The notes under the pieces: model-generated
What the model was told of the DNA's origin: nothing
Databases searched by the model: none
The model's input: the letters and a program-made list of their open reading frames with translations, nothing else
Translations under genes and position numbers: made by a program
Shown here: one piece after another, positions 32,401-40,155 of the stretch
Layout: every line of letters starts with the position of its first letter
Position numbering within the stretch: the first letter of the stretch is position 1
NCBI GenBank assembly: GCA_041662485.1
Contig: JBAZSJ010000001.1
Coordinates: 62,001-126,000, forward strand
DNA length: 64,000 bases
Origin: Rariglobus sp041662485
GTDB lineage: Bacteria; Verrucomicrobiota; Verrucomicrobiia; Opitutales; Opitutaceae
Direction of reading: 5' to 3'

Positions 32401-33705
32401 CATCAGTTTTAGATGATGGTTTGTATTTTCAAGTATCCCAATGTGGCGCTGAAATGAACTGATTTGATTCTCTTGTTCGTGCTGTTTATCAGTCAGTTGT
32501 TGCTGTAACAAAGTAAACGCGGTCGTTTGTTGTGTGATTTGTTGATCAAGTGATTGCAGTTTTTTAGCCTGCTTTTCCACGAGAGGCATTAACGCCTCAG
32601 GCGCATTGGTAGCAGTGAGCTCTATTTCGAGAAACCAAGGGCATGGACCTTTCCATGTAAAGGGAGGTAAGTGCAGTTGGGGGTCATTATTGAGAGCTAC
32701 GCTATCTGCGTATGAGCCCTCTGTAGGCAAAAGAGCTATGCCTTTCATAGTATCGTCTGTAAGTTTGAATTCCTTGGCTGGTTGTATCGTGTTATCCTCG
32801 GAATACAGACTAATACGACGGATATTTAGATGGGCTATGCGGTCTGTAGGATCAATACGCAACAGGATGGGGCCCTCGCTGGCAAACCGTCCTAACGCTT
32901 TGAAGCGAATTATAGTATTTTGGCCCCAGTTGTATGTAGCGTATTCCGATTTCTCTTCCTGGAACAGGCCGTCATAAAGGACAAAAACTTGGGCGTGTGT
33001 TATTTGCTGTTTATATAAGGCGAGGATTTGTTCGCCGGTTTGCATGAAGATATGTTGCCATGCTTGTGTCTCGGTTTTGTTTAGGAGTTGACGAAGGAAG
33101 CCTTGCTTGGGCGTTAGTTGGCCATTGAAGAGGACGCCAAGTCCATGACTATGTTGAAAGGTGATTGTGTGTGGGGTTTGTGTTTGAATTTCTTCCCAGA
33201 GGCGCCATACTCCGAAATCGTCGTGATTAGCACAAACATCGTGAAATAGAATCACGCCACCTGATCGAACCTTTGGGAGCCATGTTTCATAATCGTGTTT
33301 GACGGCTTCATAGGTATGAAGTCCGTCGATATGTAGAATATCTATACTGTTATCGGGAAACTGTGCCGCCGCTTCGTCGAAGGTTGCTCGAATTAGCTTG
33401 GAGAAATGTCTATAGTGTTTTTGGTTGTAGTCAGAGACGAGTCGATAAACGGATTCATCATATAGGCCTGCATGCATCTCTCCTTGCCATGTGTCTACCG
33501 CATAACATTGGGTGGAGAGTTGATTCTCTGATACAGATTGGCAAAATGCAAAATACGAATTGCCATAATGCGTGCCTAGCTCGACGAGGACTTGTGGTCT
33601 TAGCTCTTTGACTAAAGTGGCCGCAAGGGGTATGTGCCCGATCCATGCGGGGGGATCGTTTAGGTAGGTGGGCTTGAAACTAAGCGCCGTGAGAATGGCC
33701 TGCAT
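29470..33705 (-). CDS. Multidomain methyltransferase - GT2 - GT4 fusion protein
   Basis: A 1411-residue protein. Residues about 30-210 form a SAM-dependent methyltransferase (VLVELGTHYGNSYFAFCQ, DILHIDGLHTYEAVKHDYETW, GGVILFHDV). About 375-470 is a coiled coil rich in Gln/Leu. About 490-740 holds two similar beta-rich units, each with a SGWFMDSEG or QGWFFDALG word. About 755-1000 is GT2 (VAVILPIYRD, LVAINDASPE, ILLNSDVFTPENW, GFLDEQRFGRGYGEENDFC). About 1035-1400 is GT4-like (ILAISHRLGGGTHQHIEELA, HVATVHDFFWLGAN, TIGVLGALSLEKGALLLEEL). It may build and cap a repeating unit, with the coiled coil acting as a ruler or scaffold as known for some O-antigen terminators; this is inference. Confidence 0.85.
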   Translation of the reverse strand: MQAILTALSFKPTYLNDPPAWIGHIPLAATLVKELRPQVLVELGTHYGNSYFAFCQSVSENQLSTQCYAVDTWQGEMHAGLYDESVYRLVSDYNQKHYRHFSKLIRATFDEAAAQFPDNSIDILHIDGLHTYEAVKHDYETWLPKVRSGGVILFHDVCANHDDFGVWRLWEEIQTQTPHTITFQHSHGLGVLFNGQLTPKQGFLRQLLNKTETQAWQHIFMQTGEQILALYKQQITHAQVFVLYDGLFQEEKSEYATYNWGQNTIIRFKALGRFASEGPILLRIDPTDRIAHLNIRRISLYSEDNTIQPAKEFKLTDDTMKGIALLPTEGSYADSVALNNDPQLHLPPFTWKGPCPWFLEIELTATNAPEALMPLVEKQAKKLQSLDQQITQQTTAFTLLQQQLTDKQHEQENQISSFQRHIGILENTNHHLKLMQSQLRMDARKHQEIILYQNQELEKLKGKHALLFQQLHVIHESLWWRVATPLRILERLIRTPPVCVGQNCRYEIEHGIGTHRFSRLREPLRVSGWFMDSEGRPADSIQIDFGTQTFGCTPTMRNDVTDHFEHEGLHLDNSKLGFETSIIPPGGIHDVRINAICHNGSVVCLQRGRRWSFSQGKFKLEMPVTSVVTKVSREVHVQGWFFDALGLPAREVRILIGQRTLACEPVDRPDVVNAFQGILPVMAATGFSLHFRVGLGMKRIKVIAITQDGRQVTIGSRFIWTGSLVPPPQRTPSARILLEALRLLSVKPPQIETFPPTAPVAVILPIYRDVAMTRECIVRAMIDIDGKPGRRLVAINDASPETAMIEMLTELQNRWPSCIQVIHNDTNLGFVCTVNRGLKLIRAGEDVILLNSDVFTPENWINRLQTEVYSSPRCGIVTPLSNNATICSFPAAFTENKAFLGLSEQKIDRHFARVRYPNVEAPTGVGFCMFIRCDCLAAVGFLDEQRFGRGYGEENDFCQRAIRLGWKNMLTPNLYALHLGSVSFGAEKTSRIENALRQLSELYPSYHEDIARYTREDPLRAARFARGAAIIAAQECPVILAISHRLGGGTHQHIEELAQHLTGHAHFLDLRPGPREGWLELRLTVDSAEPVLLDAHEDWDHLLRFLRFVGVGLVHIHHTLGLPAHVHRLAIELGVPHVATVHDFFWLGANPTLTDPHGVYAGDSLRAPLGSPNYRPPRGTTLRSWRESHRELLEQATDIIFPSRSARELFENAYSPRSVRIIPHIEDARLTLAPVRHQRGPILTIGVLGALSLEKGALLLEELATLVHDADMPYRFVLIGYASRPLAHVHITGRYKPGELAHLIAQHNLNIILFPARWPETYSYTLSYALASGLPIIAPALGAFPERLAASGIPHMLFRKEETTHQILAHIEKFATNVEAQTPITFNPLKTTDYYRSDYLSHCVSQKPRNA

Positions 33706-33717
33706 GGGTTTTGTATA

Positions 33718-34503
33718 TTAGTGCTGTGATGGTGTGTTTTTGACCTTTTTCCAATATACGCATGTCCAATCGACAGTGGTTAGTGGTTCTTTGATGTTTT
33801 TCTTTGCCCTGTAGTCATCGGTCGCTTGTTTGCAGCCAGTCCAGGAGAAGTAATCATCTATAACTATATATCCGCCTAGATTTGTGCGTGGCTCCAAGTT
33901 TTCCAAGCATTGAATGGTTGATTCATATGTGTCACCATCTACGCGGACTAATGCGAAGTTTGTTTTCTGGGGGGATAGCGTTGGCAGCACGTCTGAAAAC
34001 CATCCTTTTATAATCTTGATTCTGTTTTCGCTATTTAAAGACAGGCGATCCAGGTAACCGATGACGTCTTCTTGGGAATTGTTCTTGAGGATCTCATAAG
34101 TATGACAGCCAATATGTGCAGCATCTGCGGGGTATAATTCTGGCTTTGCGGGCGGGATTCCCTCGAATGAATCAACGCCCCAGACTATGCGGTCTTGGGT
34201 GGTGGTGATCTTAAGCAGACCTGCAATCAAGGCGATAACGCCGCCTTTCCATATGCCTGCCTCGATAAAATCGCCAGGCACCTTTTTCCCAAGGCAATCA
34301 AGGACAAGGGCCTGCACATTATCAAGGCGCTTTGTGCCGATCATTGACAGTGCCGGGCATTCCGGCCATACTTTTCCTTCTGGGACGTGAGGGCCGGGGT
34401 AATATATTGAATTTAATATAGTCTTTTTTAAGAGTTCAATATATTCGGATTGGCTCTTGTTAAGGGTAAGCGGTGTGCGGGGTTGGATAAATGGAATTTT
34501 CAT
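33718..34503 (-). CDS. TylF/MycF-family O-methyltransferase
   Basis: A 261-residue protein with the TylF (macrocin O-methyltransferase) family words in order: VPGDFIEAGIWKGGVIALIAGLL (SAM site), RIVWGVDSFEGIPPAKPELYP, FALVRVDGDTYESTIQCLENL and GGYIVIDDYFSWTGCKQATDDYR, with Asp pairs that bind metal. In polysaccharide clusters such enzymes methylate sugar hydroxyls. The gene overlaps the exporter ATPase gene by 4 nt, so methylation and export are produced together; a terminal methyl group that stops chain growth before export is a plausible role. Confidence 0.85.
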   Translation of the reverse strand: MKIPFIQPRTPLTLNKSQSEYIELLKKTILNSIYYPGPHVPEGKVWPECPALSMIGTKRLDNVQALVLDCLGKKVPGDFIEAGIWKGGVIALIAGLLKITTTQDRIVWGVDSFEGIPPAKPELYPADAAHIGCHTYEILKNNSQEDVIGYLDRLSLNSENRIKIIKGWFSDVLPTLSPQKTNFALVRVDGDTYESTIQCLENLEPRTNLGGYIVIDDYFSWTGCKQATDDYRAKKNIKEPLTTVDWTCVYWKKVKNTPSQH

Positions 34504-35918
34504 GGAACTATATTAAGGGTTATGGTTTGCATGGGGATTCCTACCAATCCCAAGGAGCAATGTGAGGAATGTGATGTGAAGGGCAGTGCTTCGTGTAGCC
34601 AGTGGTGTTGGACGTGCTCGTTTGGATTGCCATCTGCTACGGCCGCGGCGATCATATAGCTTCCTGGCGGCAGATACGGCATTTGGAATTGAAACTGTGC
34701 AACGATAACCTCATTTGGTTTTGTCGAGTGTGGACTGGTGTGATAACTAAGATATGTATTGTCTCCAAAAAGGAGGGTTCCTAGGTTATTTTTAAGATAA
34801 AATCCAACGATAGGTTGTTTCAGCTGTATTTTGGCTCGAACCGTAATAGATAGAATAACTTTTTCGCCGCCTACCCCGTAGACCAGTGCTTGTCTTGTTT
34901 TGGCATCAAGTAGCGACACATGTTCGATGATCGCGCCGCCTGCGCCAAAGGCTGATGAATCGGGGTTGAAATTGAAAATTTCTATATCGTTTCTCAGGTT
35001 GCTTTGATTGATAAACTTGATTCGTTGATCGACGATACGTTCATCTTGACATGGACGAGTGGTTTTCGGACTATTGCTCACTTTTTTACTAAAAAGGGAG
35101 GCGCCTTGTTTTTCTGCATATGTTGCTTCGAGGTATTGCTCTGCGATGTCTTGGGCCGTGCCACTGCCGTTATTTTTTCCGTGATGTAACCAAATGGCAC
35201 GGCTGCATAAGGAAGTAAGTGCACTTGTATCATGCGTGACCAAGAGGAGGGTGCCATATTTTTGGAACTCTCTTATAAAGCGCATGCATTTTTGAACAAA
35301 AAACGCATCACCAACGGCTAAGGCTTCATCGACAATAAGGATGTTGGCATCCACATGTGCGATTACGGCAAAAGCGAGGCGCATAGTCATGCCGCTGGAA
35401 TAGGTCTTGGTGGGTTGCTCGATAAAATCACCAATGTCGGCAAAGGCAGCGATGTCGTCGAAGCGTCTGTCGATTTCCTCCCTGCTCAAGCCGAGGATGA
35501 TGGCGTTCAGATAGACGTTTTCACGCCCTGTGAACTCGGGGTTGAAGCCGCTGCCGAGTTCAAGGAGCGCGGCGACGCGTCCGTTTACTTTAGACGTGCC
35601 GGTAGTTGGAGTGAGGGTGCCTGCGATGATTTGCAGAAGTGTGCTTTTGCCGGAACCATTGCGGCCCACTATGCCGACCGCCTCGCCTTTCCGCACGGTA
35701 AAATTTATATCCTGAAGCGCATAGAAGTCTTTATAGTAAGGTGTTTCGTGTGATTCTCCGATCCGGCGGCGCAGGGCTTTGGGCTGTAGGGAGCGGGACA
35801 GCACGCTGCCTACGGCTTGGAAAAGCGGAAACTTGAGCCGTGCAGTCGGGTCGCGCCAGATGCGGTAGGCCTTGCTCAGGCCTTGGACGTCTATGGCGAT
35901 ATCATTGTCGTTCGGCAT
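34500..35918 (-). CDS. Polysaccharide ABC exporter, ATPase subunit (Wzt-type)
   Basis: A 472-residue ABC ATPase with Walker A GRNGSGKSTLLQ, signature YSSGMTMRLAFAV, Walker B ANILIVDEALAVGD and switch VTHDTSAL. About 200 extra C-terminal residues (from residue 260) look like the Wzt carbohydrate-binding domain (IIEHVSLLDAKTRQALVYGVGGE and FQMPYLPPGSYMIAAAVADG). Wzt proteins with this domain recognise the completed, often methylated, O-chain before export through Wzm. It follows the permease gene by about 100 nt. Confidence 0.9.
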   Translation of the reverse strand: MPNDNDIAIDVQGLSKAYRIWRDPTARLKFPLFQAVGSVLSRSLQPKALRRRIGESHETPYYKDFYALQDINFTVRKGEAVGIVGRNGSGKSTLLQIIAGTLTPTTGTSKVNGRVAALLELGSGFNPEFTGRENVYLNAIILGLSREEIDRRFDDIAAFADIGDFIEQPTKTYSSGMTMRLAFAVIAHVDANILIVDEALAVGDAFFVQKCMRFIREFQKYGTLLLVTHDTSALTSLCSRAIWLHHGKNNGSGTAQDIAEQYLEATYAEKQGASLFSKKVSNSPKTTRPCQDERIVDQRIKFINQSNLRNDIEIFNFNPDSSAFGAGGAIIEHVSLLDAKTRQALVYGVGGEKVILSITVRAKIQLKQPIVGFYLKNNLGTLLFGDNTYLSYHTSPHSTKPNEVIVAQFQFQMPYLPPGSYMIAAAVADGNPNEHVQHHWLHEALPFTSHSSHCSLGLVGIPMQTITLNIVP

Positions 35919-36018
35919 TATGAGAGGACGCGCACGCGCGATCAGTTGACTAGATTGTTGATTTTTATGGCTCGAGGCGGGCTTTTCATCTTCAGCTTAA
36001 GGCTTAGGCTTAGAGTTG

Positions 36019-36813
36019 TCATAGCACATCCGCAAAGGCGGGGCGGAGTTTACGGAAGGCTGTGTAGCCGATGAATGCGGTGAGCAGTCCTACCCCCCAT
36101 GTATATGCGAGCGAGCCGGGGTCTGGCGAAAGCTGCCAGAGCAGCACTCGACGTGCATCTTCTATAATGTGCAGCAGCGGATTGAAGCGCAGGATACTCC
36201 AGGCAAGCTGACTCTTGGTTGCTATCATGTCGGCCGAGTAAAACACCGCGCTGCTATAAAGAAGGATAAGTGTGAGGGCCCCGGTGAGCTGGCTTATATC
36301 CCGCAAAAATACGCCTAGCGCCGAAAGAAACCAAGCCAGACCGGCTGCGAGCAAAATCAGCGGTAGCAGGACGACCGGTAACCAGAGATTGGTAAGATGC
36401 AGGCCGGGGCCGAAAAGGAGAAAACCAACCAAGAAGAGCAAGAGGCTGATACAGACGCGGAATAGAATGCCGCCCAAGGTGCAGAGAGGGAGCAGTTGCA
36501 CGGGGAACACAACTTTTTTAACGAGATTGGCTTGGCTGAGGATAATGCCGGGTGCGGTGCCGATCGTCTCGGCCAGCAATCGAAAGAGTGTGAGGCTGAG
36601 GAAGACGCCCAAGGCGTAAGAGGCGTGCGATTCCTGTTTGGCTACGCCATATCGGCCTCCAAAAAGCACACCGAAAATAATGGTGTAGATAGCGAACTCA
36701 AGCAGGGGAGTAAGCAGCGTCCAAAGAATGCCCAGATGGCTCCCTTTATGGCGCGTTTCCACTTCGCGGCGGGTGAATTGCCACCAGAGTTGGAAATTTT
36801 TTTGAGCAGACAT
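36019..36813 (-). CDS. Polysaccharide ABC exporter, permease subunit (Wzm-type)
   Basis: A 264-residue ABC-2 permease with six hydrophobic segments. The N-terminal cytoplasmic helix (FTRREVETRHKGSHLGILWTLLTPLLEF) contains the RxxxxRxKGxxLGxxW words of the O-antigen/teichoic exporter family. SQLTGALTLILLYSSAVFYSADMI and RFNPLLHIIEDARRVLLW are conserved late motifs. It partners with the ATPase encoded downstream to flip undecaprenyl-linked polysaccharide to the periplasm. Confidence 0.9.
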   Translation of the reverse strand: MSAQKNFQLWWQFTRREVETRHKGSHLGILWTLLTPLLEFAIYTIIFGVLFGGRYGVAKQESHASYALGVFLSLTLFRLLAETIGTAPGIILSQANLVKKVVFPVQLLPLCTLGGILFRVCISLLLFLVGFLLFGPGLHLTNLWLPVVLLPLILLAAGLAWFLSALGVFLRDISQLTGALTLILLYSSAVFYSADMIATKSQLAWSILRFNPLLHIIEDARRVLLWQLSPDPGSLAYTWGVGLLTAFIGYTAFRKLRPAFADVL

Positions 36814-36837
36814 GGGATTTGGGCGAAGGGCGAGGCG

Positions 36838-37776
36838 TCAGATTTGCGGTGATAAGTTTTGCAGATACCGGCCATAGCTGGATTTACCGAGGCGTTTGAC
36901 GGAGGCTTCTAGTCCGGCGTGGTCGAGCCAGCCTTGGCGGTAGGCGATTTCTTCGAGGCAGGCGATTTTGAGGCCTTGGCGGGTTTCGATGACTTGGACG
37001 AATTGCCCGGCGTCGAGGAGGCTGTCGTGCGTGCCGGTGTCGAGCCAGGCGGTGCCGCGGCCGAGGAGTTCCACGCGGAGGTCGCCGCGTTCCAGATAGA
37101 GGCGGTTGAGGTCGGTGATCTCCAATTCACCGCGGGCGCTGGGTTTGAGGGCCCGGGCCAGGGCGACGACATCCTTGTCGTAGAAATACAGGCCGGGGAC
37201 GGCGTAGTTGGATTTGGGCTGCGCGGGTTTTTCCTCGAGCGAAAGCACGCGGCCGTCGGACGCGAATTCGACGACACCGTATGCTTTGGGGTCGGCGACA
37301 TGGTAGCCGAAGATGGTCGAGCCGGAGGGACGGGCGTCGGCGGCTTTGAGCGAGGCAACGAGGTCGTGGCCGTAGAAGAGGTTGTCGCCGAGGACGAGGG
37401 CGCTGGGTTCGCCACCGGTGAGGAATCCGACGTCGGCGGCGATGGTGAAGGCCTGGGCCAAGCCATCGGGCGAGGGTTGCTCGGCGTAGCTGAATGTCAC
37501 ACCGAACTGGCTGCCGTCGCCGAGGAGGCGCTTGAAGAGCGGCAGGTCGATGGGCGTGGAGATGATCAGGATCTCGCGGATGCCGGCCAGCATCAGAATA
37601 GACAGCGGATAGTAGATCATCGGCTTGTCGTAAACCGGCATAAGCTGCTTCGAAACCGCGATGGTGAGCGGATAGAGGCGGGTGCCGGAGCCGCCCGCCA
37701 AGACGATCCCGCGCCGCGGGATCGTCTTGGCGGAGGGAGTGAGGGAAAGGGAGTGAGGGAGTGAGGGGGCGGACAT
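36838..37776 (-). CDS. rmlA: Glucose-1-phosphate thymidylyltransferase
   Basis: A 312-residue protein: GIVLAGGSGTRLYPLT, SKQLMPVYDKPMIYYPLS, YAEQPSPDGLAQAFTIA, LVLGDNLFYGHDL and TAWLDTGTHDSLLDAG are the RmlA signature blocks. It forms dTDP-glucose from dTTP and glucose-1-phosphate, the first step to dTDP-rhamnose. The N-terminus has about 20 more residues than usual (SLPHSLSLTPSAKTIPR). That part contains a 39-bp perfect palindrome (37695-37733) that duplicates in inverse the start of the conserved coding sequence. No in-frame start after the palindrome would keep the nucleotide-binding loop. Confidence 0.92.
   Translation of the reverse strand: MSAPSLPHSLSLTPSAKTIPRRGIVLAGGSGTRLYPLTIAVSKQLMPVYDKPMIYYPLSILMLAGIREILIISTPIDLPLFKRLLGDGSQFGVTFSYAEQPSPDGLAQAFTIAADVGFLTGGEPSALVLGDNLFYGHDLVASLKAADARPSGSTIFGYHVADPKAYGVVEFASDGRVLSLEEKPAQPKSNYAVPGLYFYDKDVVALARALKPSARGELEITDLNRLYLERGDLRVELLGRGTAWLDTGTHDSLLDAGQFVQVIETRQGLKIACLEEIAYRQGWLDHAGLEASVKRLGKSSYGRYLQNLSPQI
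37695..37733. repeat. Perfect 39-bp palindrome within rmlA 5' coding region
   Basis: Nineteen-base arms (CCGCCAAGACGATCCCGCG and its exact complement) with a single central base. In the rmlA mRNA this would be a very stable hairpin about 45-80 nt after the start codon. Confidence 0.9.
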
Positions 37777-37798
37777 CGGGAGAGGGGAGCGAGGGGGA

Positions 37799-38164
37799 TC
37801 AGGGTTCTTCGCGCAGGCGGCGGATCGTAGCGCTGAGGATGGCGATGATCTCTTCGCAGAGCGCCACGCGGGGCGTGATAACTTCTGCTGGGAGCCAGTG
37901 TTTCATGCGGGAGTAACGGCCGCGGGTTTCGGTGGCGGAACCGCGGGCGATCACGAGGAAATGCGCGTAATCTTTTCGGCTGCGACGGCCGTAGCCTTCT
38001 TCGATGTTGGCGGCAATCGAGTCGGCGCTGGCGATTTGTCGGGAGACGAGGCGCATGCACATCGTCTGTTTGGACAAGGGGGTGAGGTCGGCCACGGCGT
38101 GGTCAAAAAGCGCGCAGGCTTTTTGATAGGTTCCGAATTGTTGAAGTGAATCGTCTGCGGCCAT
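37799..38164 (-). CDS. Four-helix bundle protein (S23/Avd-like)
   Basis: A 121-residue helical protein: YQKACALFDHAVADL, SRQIASADSIAANIEEGYGRRSRKDYAHFLVIARGSATETR and EEIIAILSATIRRL. The SIAANIEEGYGR..KDYxxFLxIARGSxxE pattern is that of the four-helix bundle family related to 23S intervening-sequence proteins and diversity-generating Avd proteins. Its role is unknown; related genes are often placed among polysaccharide genes. Here it sits between rmlA and rmlB in the same orientation with gaps of about 25 nt. Confidence 0.85.
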   Translation of the reverse strand: MAADDSLQQFGTYQKACALFDHAVADLTPLSKQTMCMRLVSRQIASADSIAANIEEGYGRRSRKDYAHFLVIARGSATETRGRYSRMKHWLPAEVITPRVALCEEIIAILSATIRRLREEP

Positions 38165-38189
38165 GGTTTTTCGTTCCTGTCCCTTTCGC

Positions 38190-39257
38190 TCACTCCCCTG
38201 TTCCCTCCGCGCGACCCAGCCGTTCGAGCCGGTAGCTGCCGTCGAGAATCGTGCGCCACCAGGATTCGTTTTCCAAATACCAGCGCACGGTCGCGCGGAA
38301 GCCGGAGGTGTGGTCTTGCTTCGGGGTCCAGCCGAGTTCGCGGCGGATTTTGGAGGCGTCGATGGCGTAGCGCAGGTCGTGGCCCGGGCGGTCGGTGACG
38401 AAGGTGATCTGGTCGGCGTGGGGTTTATGGTCGGCGCGGGGATGGAGTTCGTCGAGGAGGGCGCAGAGGAGGCGGACGAGGTCGATGTTCCGGCGCTCGT
38501 TATTGCCGCCGATGTTGTAGGTCTGGCCGGGGCGGCCTTTGGCGATCACGGTGTGAAGCGCTTCGGCGTGGTCGCCGACGTAGAGCCAGTCGCGGATGTT
38601 CTCCCCTTTGCCGTAGACGGGAATCGGATCGCCGCGGAGGGCCTTAAGGATGACGACGGGGATCAATTTTTCGGGGAATTGATAGGGGCCGTAATTGTTG
38701 GAGCAGTTGGTGACGAGAACGGGCAGTTTGTAGGTATCGGCCCAGGCGCGCGCGAGGTGATCACTGGCGGCTTTCGACGCCGAGTAAGGCGAGTGCGGGT
38801 CGTAGGCGGTCTCTTCGGTGAACAGCCCGGTGGCGCCGAGGCTGCCGTAGACTTCGTCGGTGGAGACGTGGAGGAAACGGAAGCGATCGCGGGCTTGGCC
38901 GGTGAGCGATTCGAAGTAGGCGCGGGCGGCTTGGAGAAGCGTGTAGGTGCCCACGATATTCGTCTGAATGAAAGCGCCGGGGCCGTCGATGGAGCGGTCG
39001 ACATGGCTTTCGGCGGCGAGGTGCATGACCCAGTCGGGCTGGAAATCGGCGAAGAGTTGCCGGATCGCGCCGTCGTCGCAGATATCGGCCTGTGCAAAGC
39101 GGTGGCGGGGGTTGCCGTCGAGGTCGGCGAGCGAGTGGCGGTTGCCGGCGTAGGTGAGGGCGTCGACGTTGAGGACGGTGTGGCCGTGTTCAACGACCAG
39201 TTGGCGCACGAGGTTGGACCCGATGAAGCCGGCGCCGCCGGTGACGATGATTTTCAT
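38190..39257 (-). CDS. rmlB: dTDP-glucose 4,6-dehydratase
   Basis: A 355-residue SDR enzyme: IIVTGGAGFIGSNLVRQL, LNVDALTYAGNRHSL, HLAAESHVDRSIDGP, catalytic HVSTDEVYGSLG, YSASKAASDHLARAW and NCSNNYGPYQFPEKLIPVVI. All are hallmark RmlB blocks, with the Tyr-x3-Lys pair and the Asp-Glu of STDEVYG. It converts dTDP-glucose to dTDP-4-keto-6-deoxyglucose for rhamnose or related sugars. It follows the reductase gene by 7 nt on the same strand. Confidence 0.94.
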   Translation of the reverse strand: MKIIVTGGAGFIGSNLVRQLVVEHGHTVLNVDALTYAGNRHSLADLDGNPRHRFAQADICDDGAIRQLFADFQPDWVMHLAAESHVDRSIDGPGAFIQTNIVGTYTLLQAARAYFESLTGQARDRFRFLHVSTDEVYGSLGATGLFTEETAYDPHSPYSASKAASDHLARAWADTYKLPVLVTNCSNNYGPYQFPEKLIPVVILKALRGDPIPVYGKGENIRDWLYVGDHAEALHTVIAKGRPGQTYNIGGNNERRNIDLVRLLCALLDELHPRADHKPHADQITFVTDRPGHDLRYAIDASKIRRELGWTPKQDHTSGFRATVRWYLENESWWRTILDGSYRLERLGRAEGTGE

Positions 39258-39264
39258 GGGGCGT

Positions 39265-40134
39265 TCAGGCTTTTTGCCAGTTGGCCAGGGCGTCGCGGAT
39301 GGCGTCGCGGACGGGGGTGAGGGTGATGCCGGCGGCGGCGAGTTTGGCGGAGCTCATCACGCAGTTGGAGCGCGGGGTTTTGGCTGCCTTGGCCATGAAA
39401 TCGGCTTCGTTGGTGAAGAATTGGTAATCTTTGGGGCAGACGCCGCTTTCGAGGATGAGGTCCACGACTTCGCGGGTGTGGACGTGGCCCGGGTTGGTGA
39501 CGTTGTAGGTGCCGTAAGGGATGTGCTTCTCCCAGCAGGCGAAGGTGGCGGCGACAAACTCATCGAGCCGAGAAATGGAGTTCTCGGCTTCGAGCAGGCG
39601 CTGGTAGCGCATTAACTTGGTGAGGTAGTTGCGGGGGTTTTCGTGATGATCGAAAGGAATGCGCAGGCGCCAGAGGTAGAGGTCCGGCCGGCCCGCGAGG
39701 ACTTCTTCGCCGAGAGCCTTGGTGCCGCTGTAGAATGAGCAGTTGTTGGTGCGAAAGGTGAAGTTGGGCACATCGTCTTCGGTGAAGCCCGAGCCGTCGG
39801 GCCGCGAGCCGGTGTAGATGCAACCGGAGGAAACGTGACCCCAGGGCACGCCGGCGGCTTCGCAGGCTTCGGCGATGCGCCCGGGGAGGACGGCGTTGCC
39901 GAAGAGGCATTCGGTTTTGTGCAGTTCGCACGCATCGACGTTGGGCTTGCCGGTGTAGCCCGCGGCGTTGATCAGGAACTCGGGACGATCACGTTTTAAC
40001 GCGGCGGTGAGCAGCGGCACATCGCCATAATCGAGTTCGGCGCGTTGCAGGTTTTTAAAGGAGACGCCCTTGCCCTTCAGCAGGGCCTGATAGGCTTGGC
40101 CGACATAACCGGAACCTCCGAGAAGATAGATCAT
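39265..40134 (-). CDS. NRS/ER-like sugar 3,5-epimerase/4-reductase
   Basis: A 289-residue RmlD-superfamily protein. Instead of typical bacterial RmlD words it shows those I recall from the plant bifunctional NRS/ER (UER1) enzymes: INAAGYTGKPNVDACELHK, SSGCIYTG, GSGFTEDDVPNF, FYSGTKALGEEVL and RLRIPFDHHENPRNYLTKLMRY, with an NSISRLDEFV match. NAD(P) binds at LLGGSGYVGQAY, and the YSGTK forms the Tyr-x3-Lys pair. In NRS/ER one polypeptide does both epimerisation and reduction of the 4-keto-6-deoxy sugar. No rmlC is present in the window, which fits such a dual role. Alternatively it is a simple reductase for another deoxysugar. Confidence 0.75.
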   Translation of the reverse strand: MIYLLGGSGYVGQAYQALLKGKGVSFKNLQRAELDYGDVPLLTAALKRDRPEFLINAAGYTGKPNVDACELHKTECLFGNAVLPGRIAEACEAAGVPWGHVSSGCIYTGSRPDGSGFTEDDVPNFTFRTNNCSFYSGTKALGEEVLAGRPDLYLWRLRIPFDHHENPRNYLTKLMRYQRLLEAENSISRLDEFVAATFACWEKHIPYGTYNVTNPGHVHTREVVDLILESGVCPKDYQFFTNEADFMAKAAKTPRSNCVMSSAKLAAAGITLTPVRDAIRDALANWQKA

Positions 40135-40155
40135 GGGTGAAAAAAAGAGGCGGGG

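Noticed and set aside
37799..38164. Diversity-generating retroelement accessory gene
   Set aside because: The four-helix protein resembles Avd, but no reverse transcriptase or template repeat is nearby.
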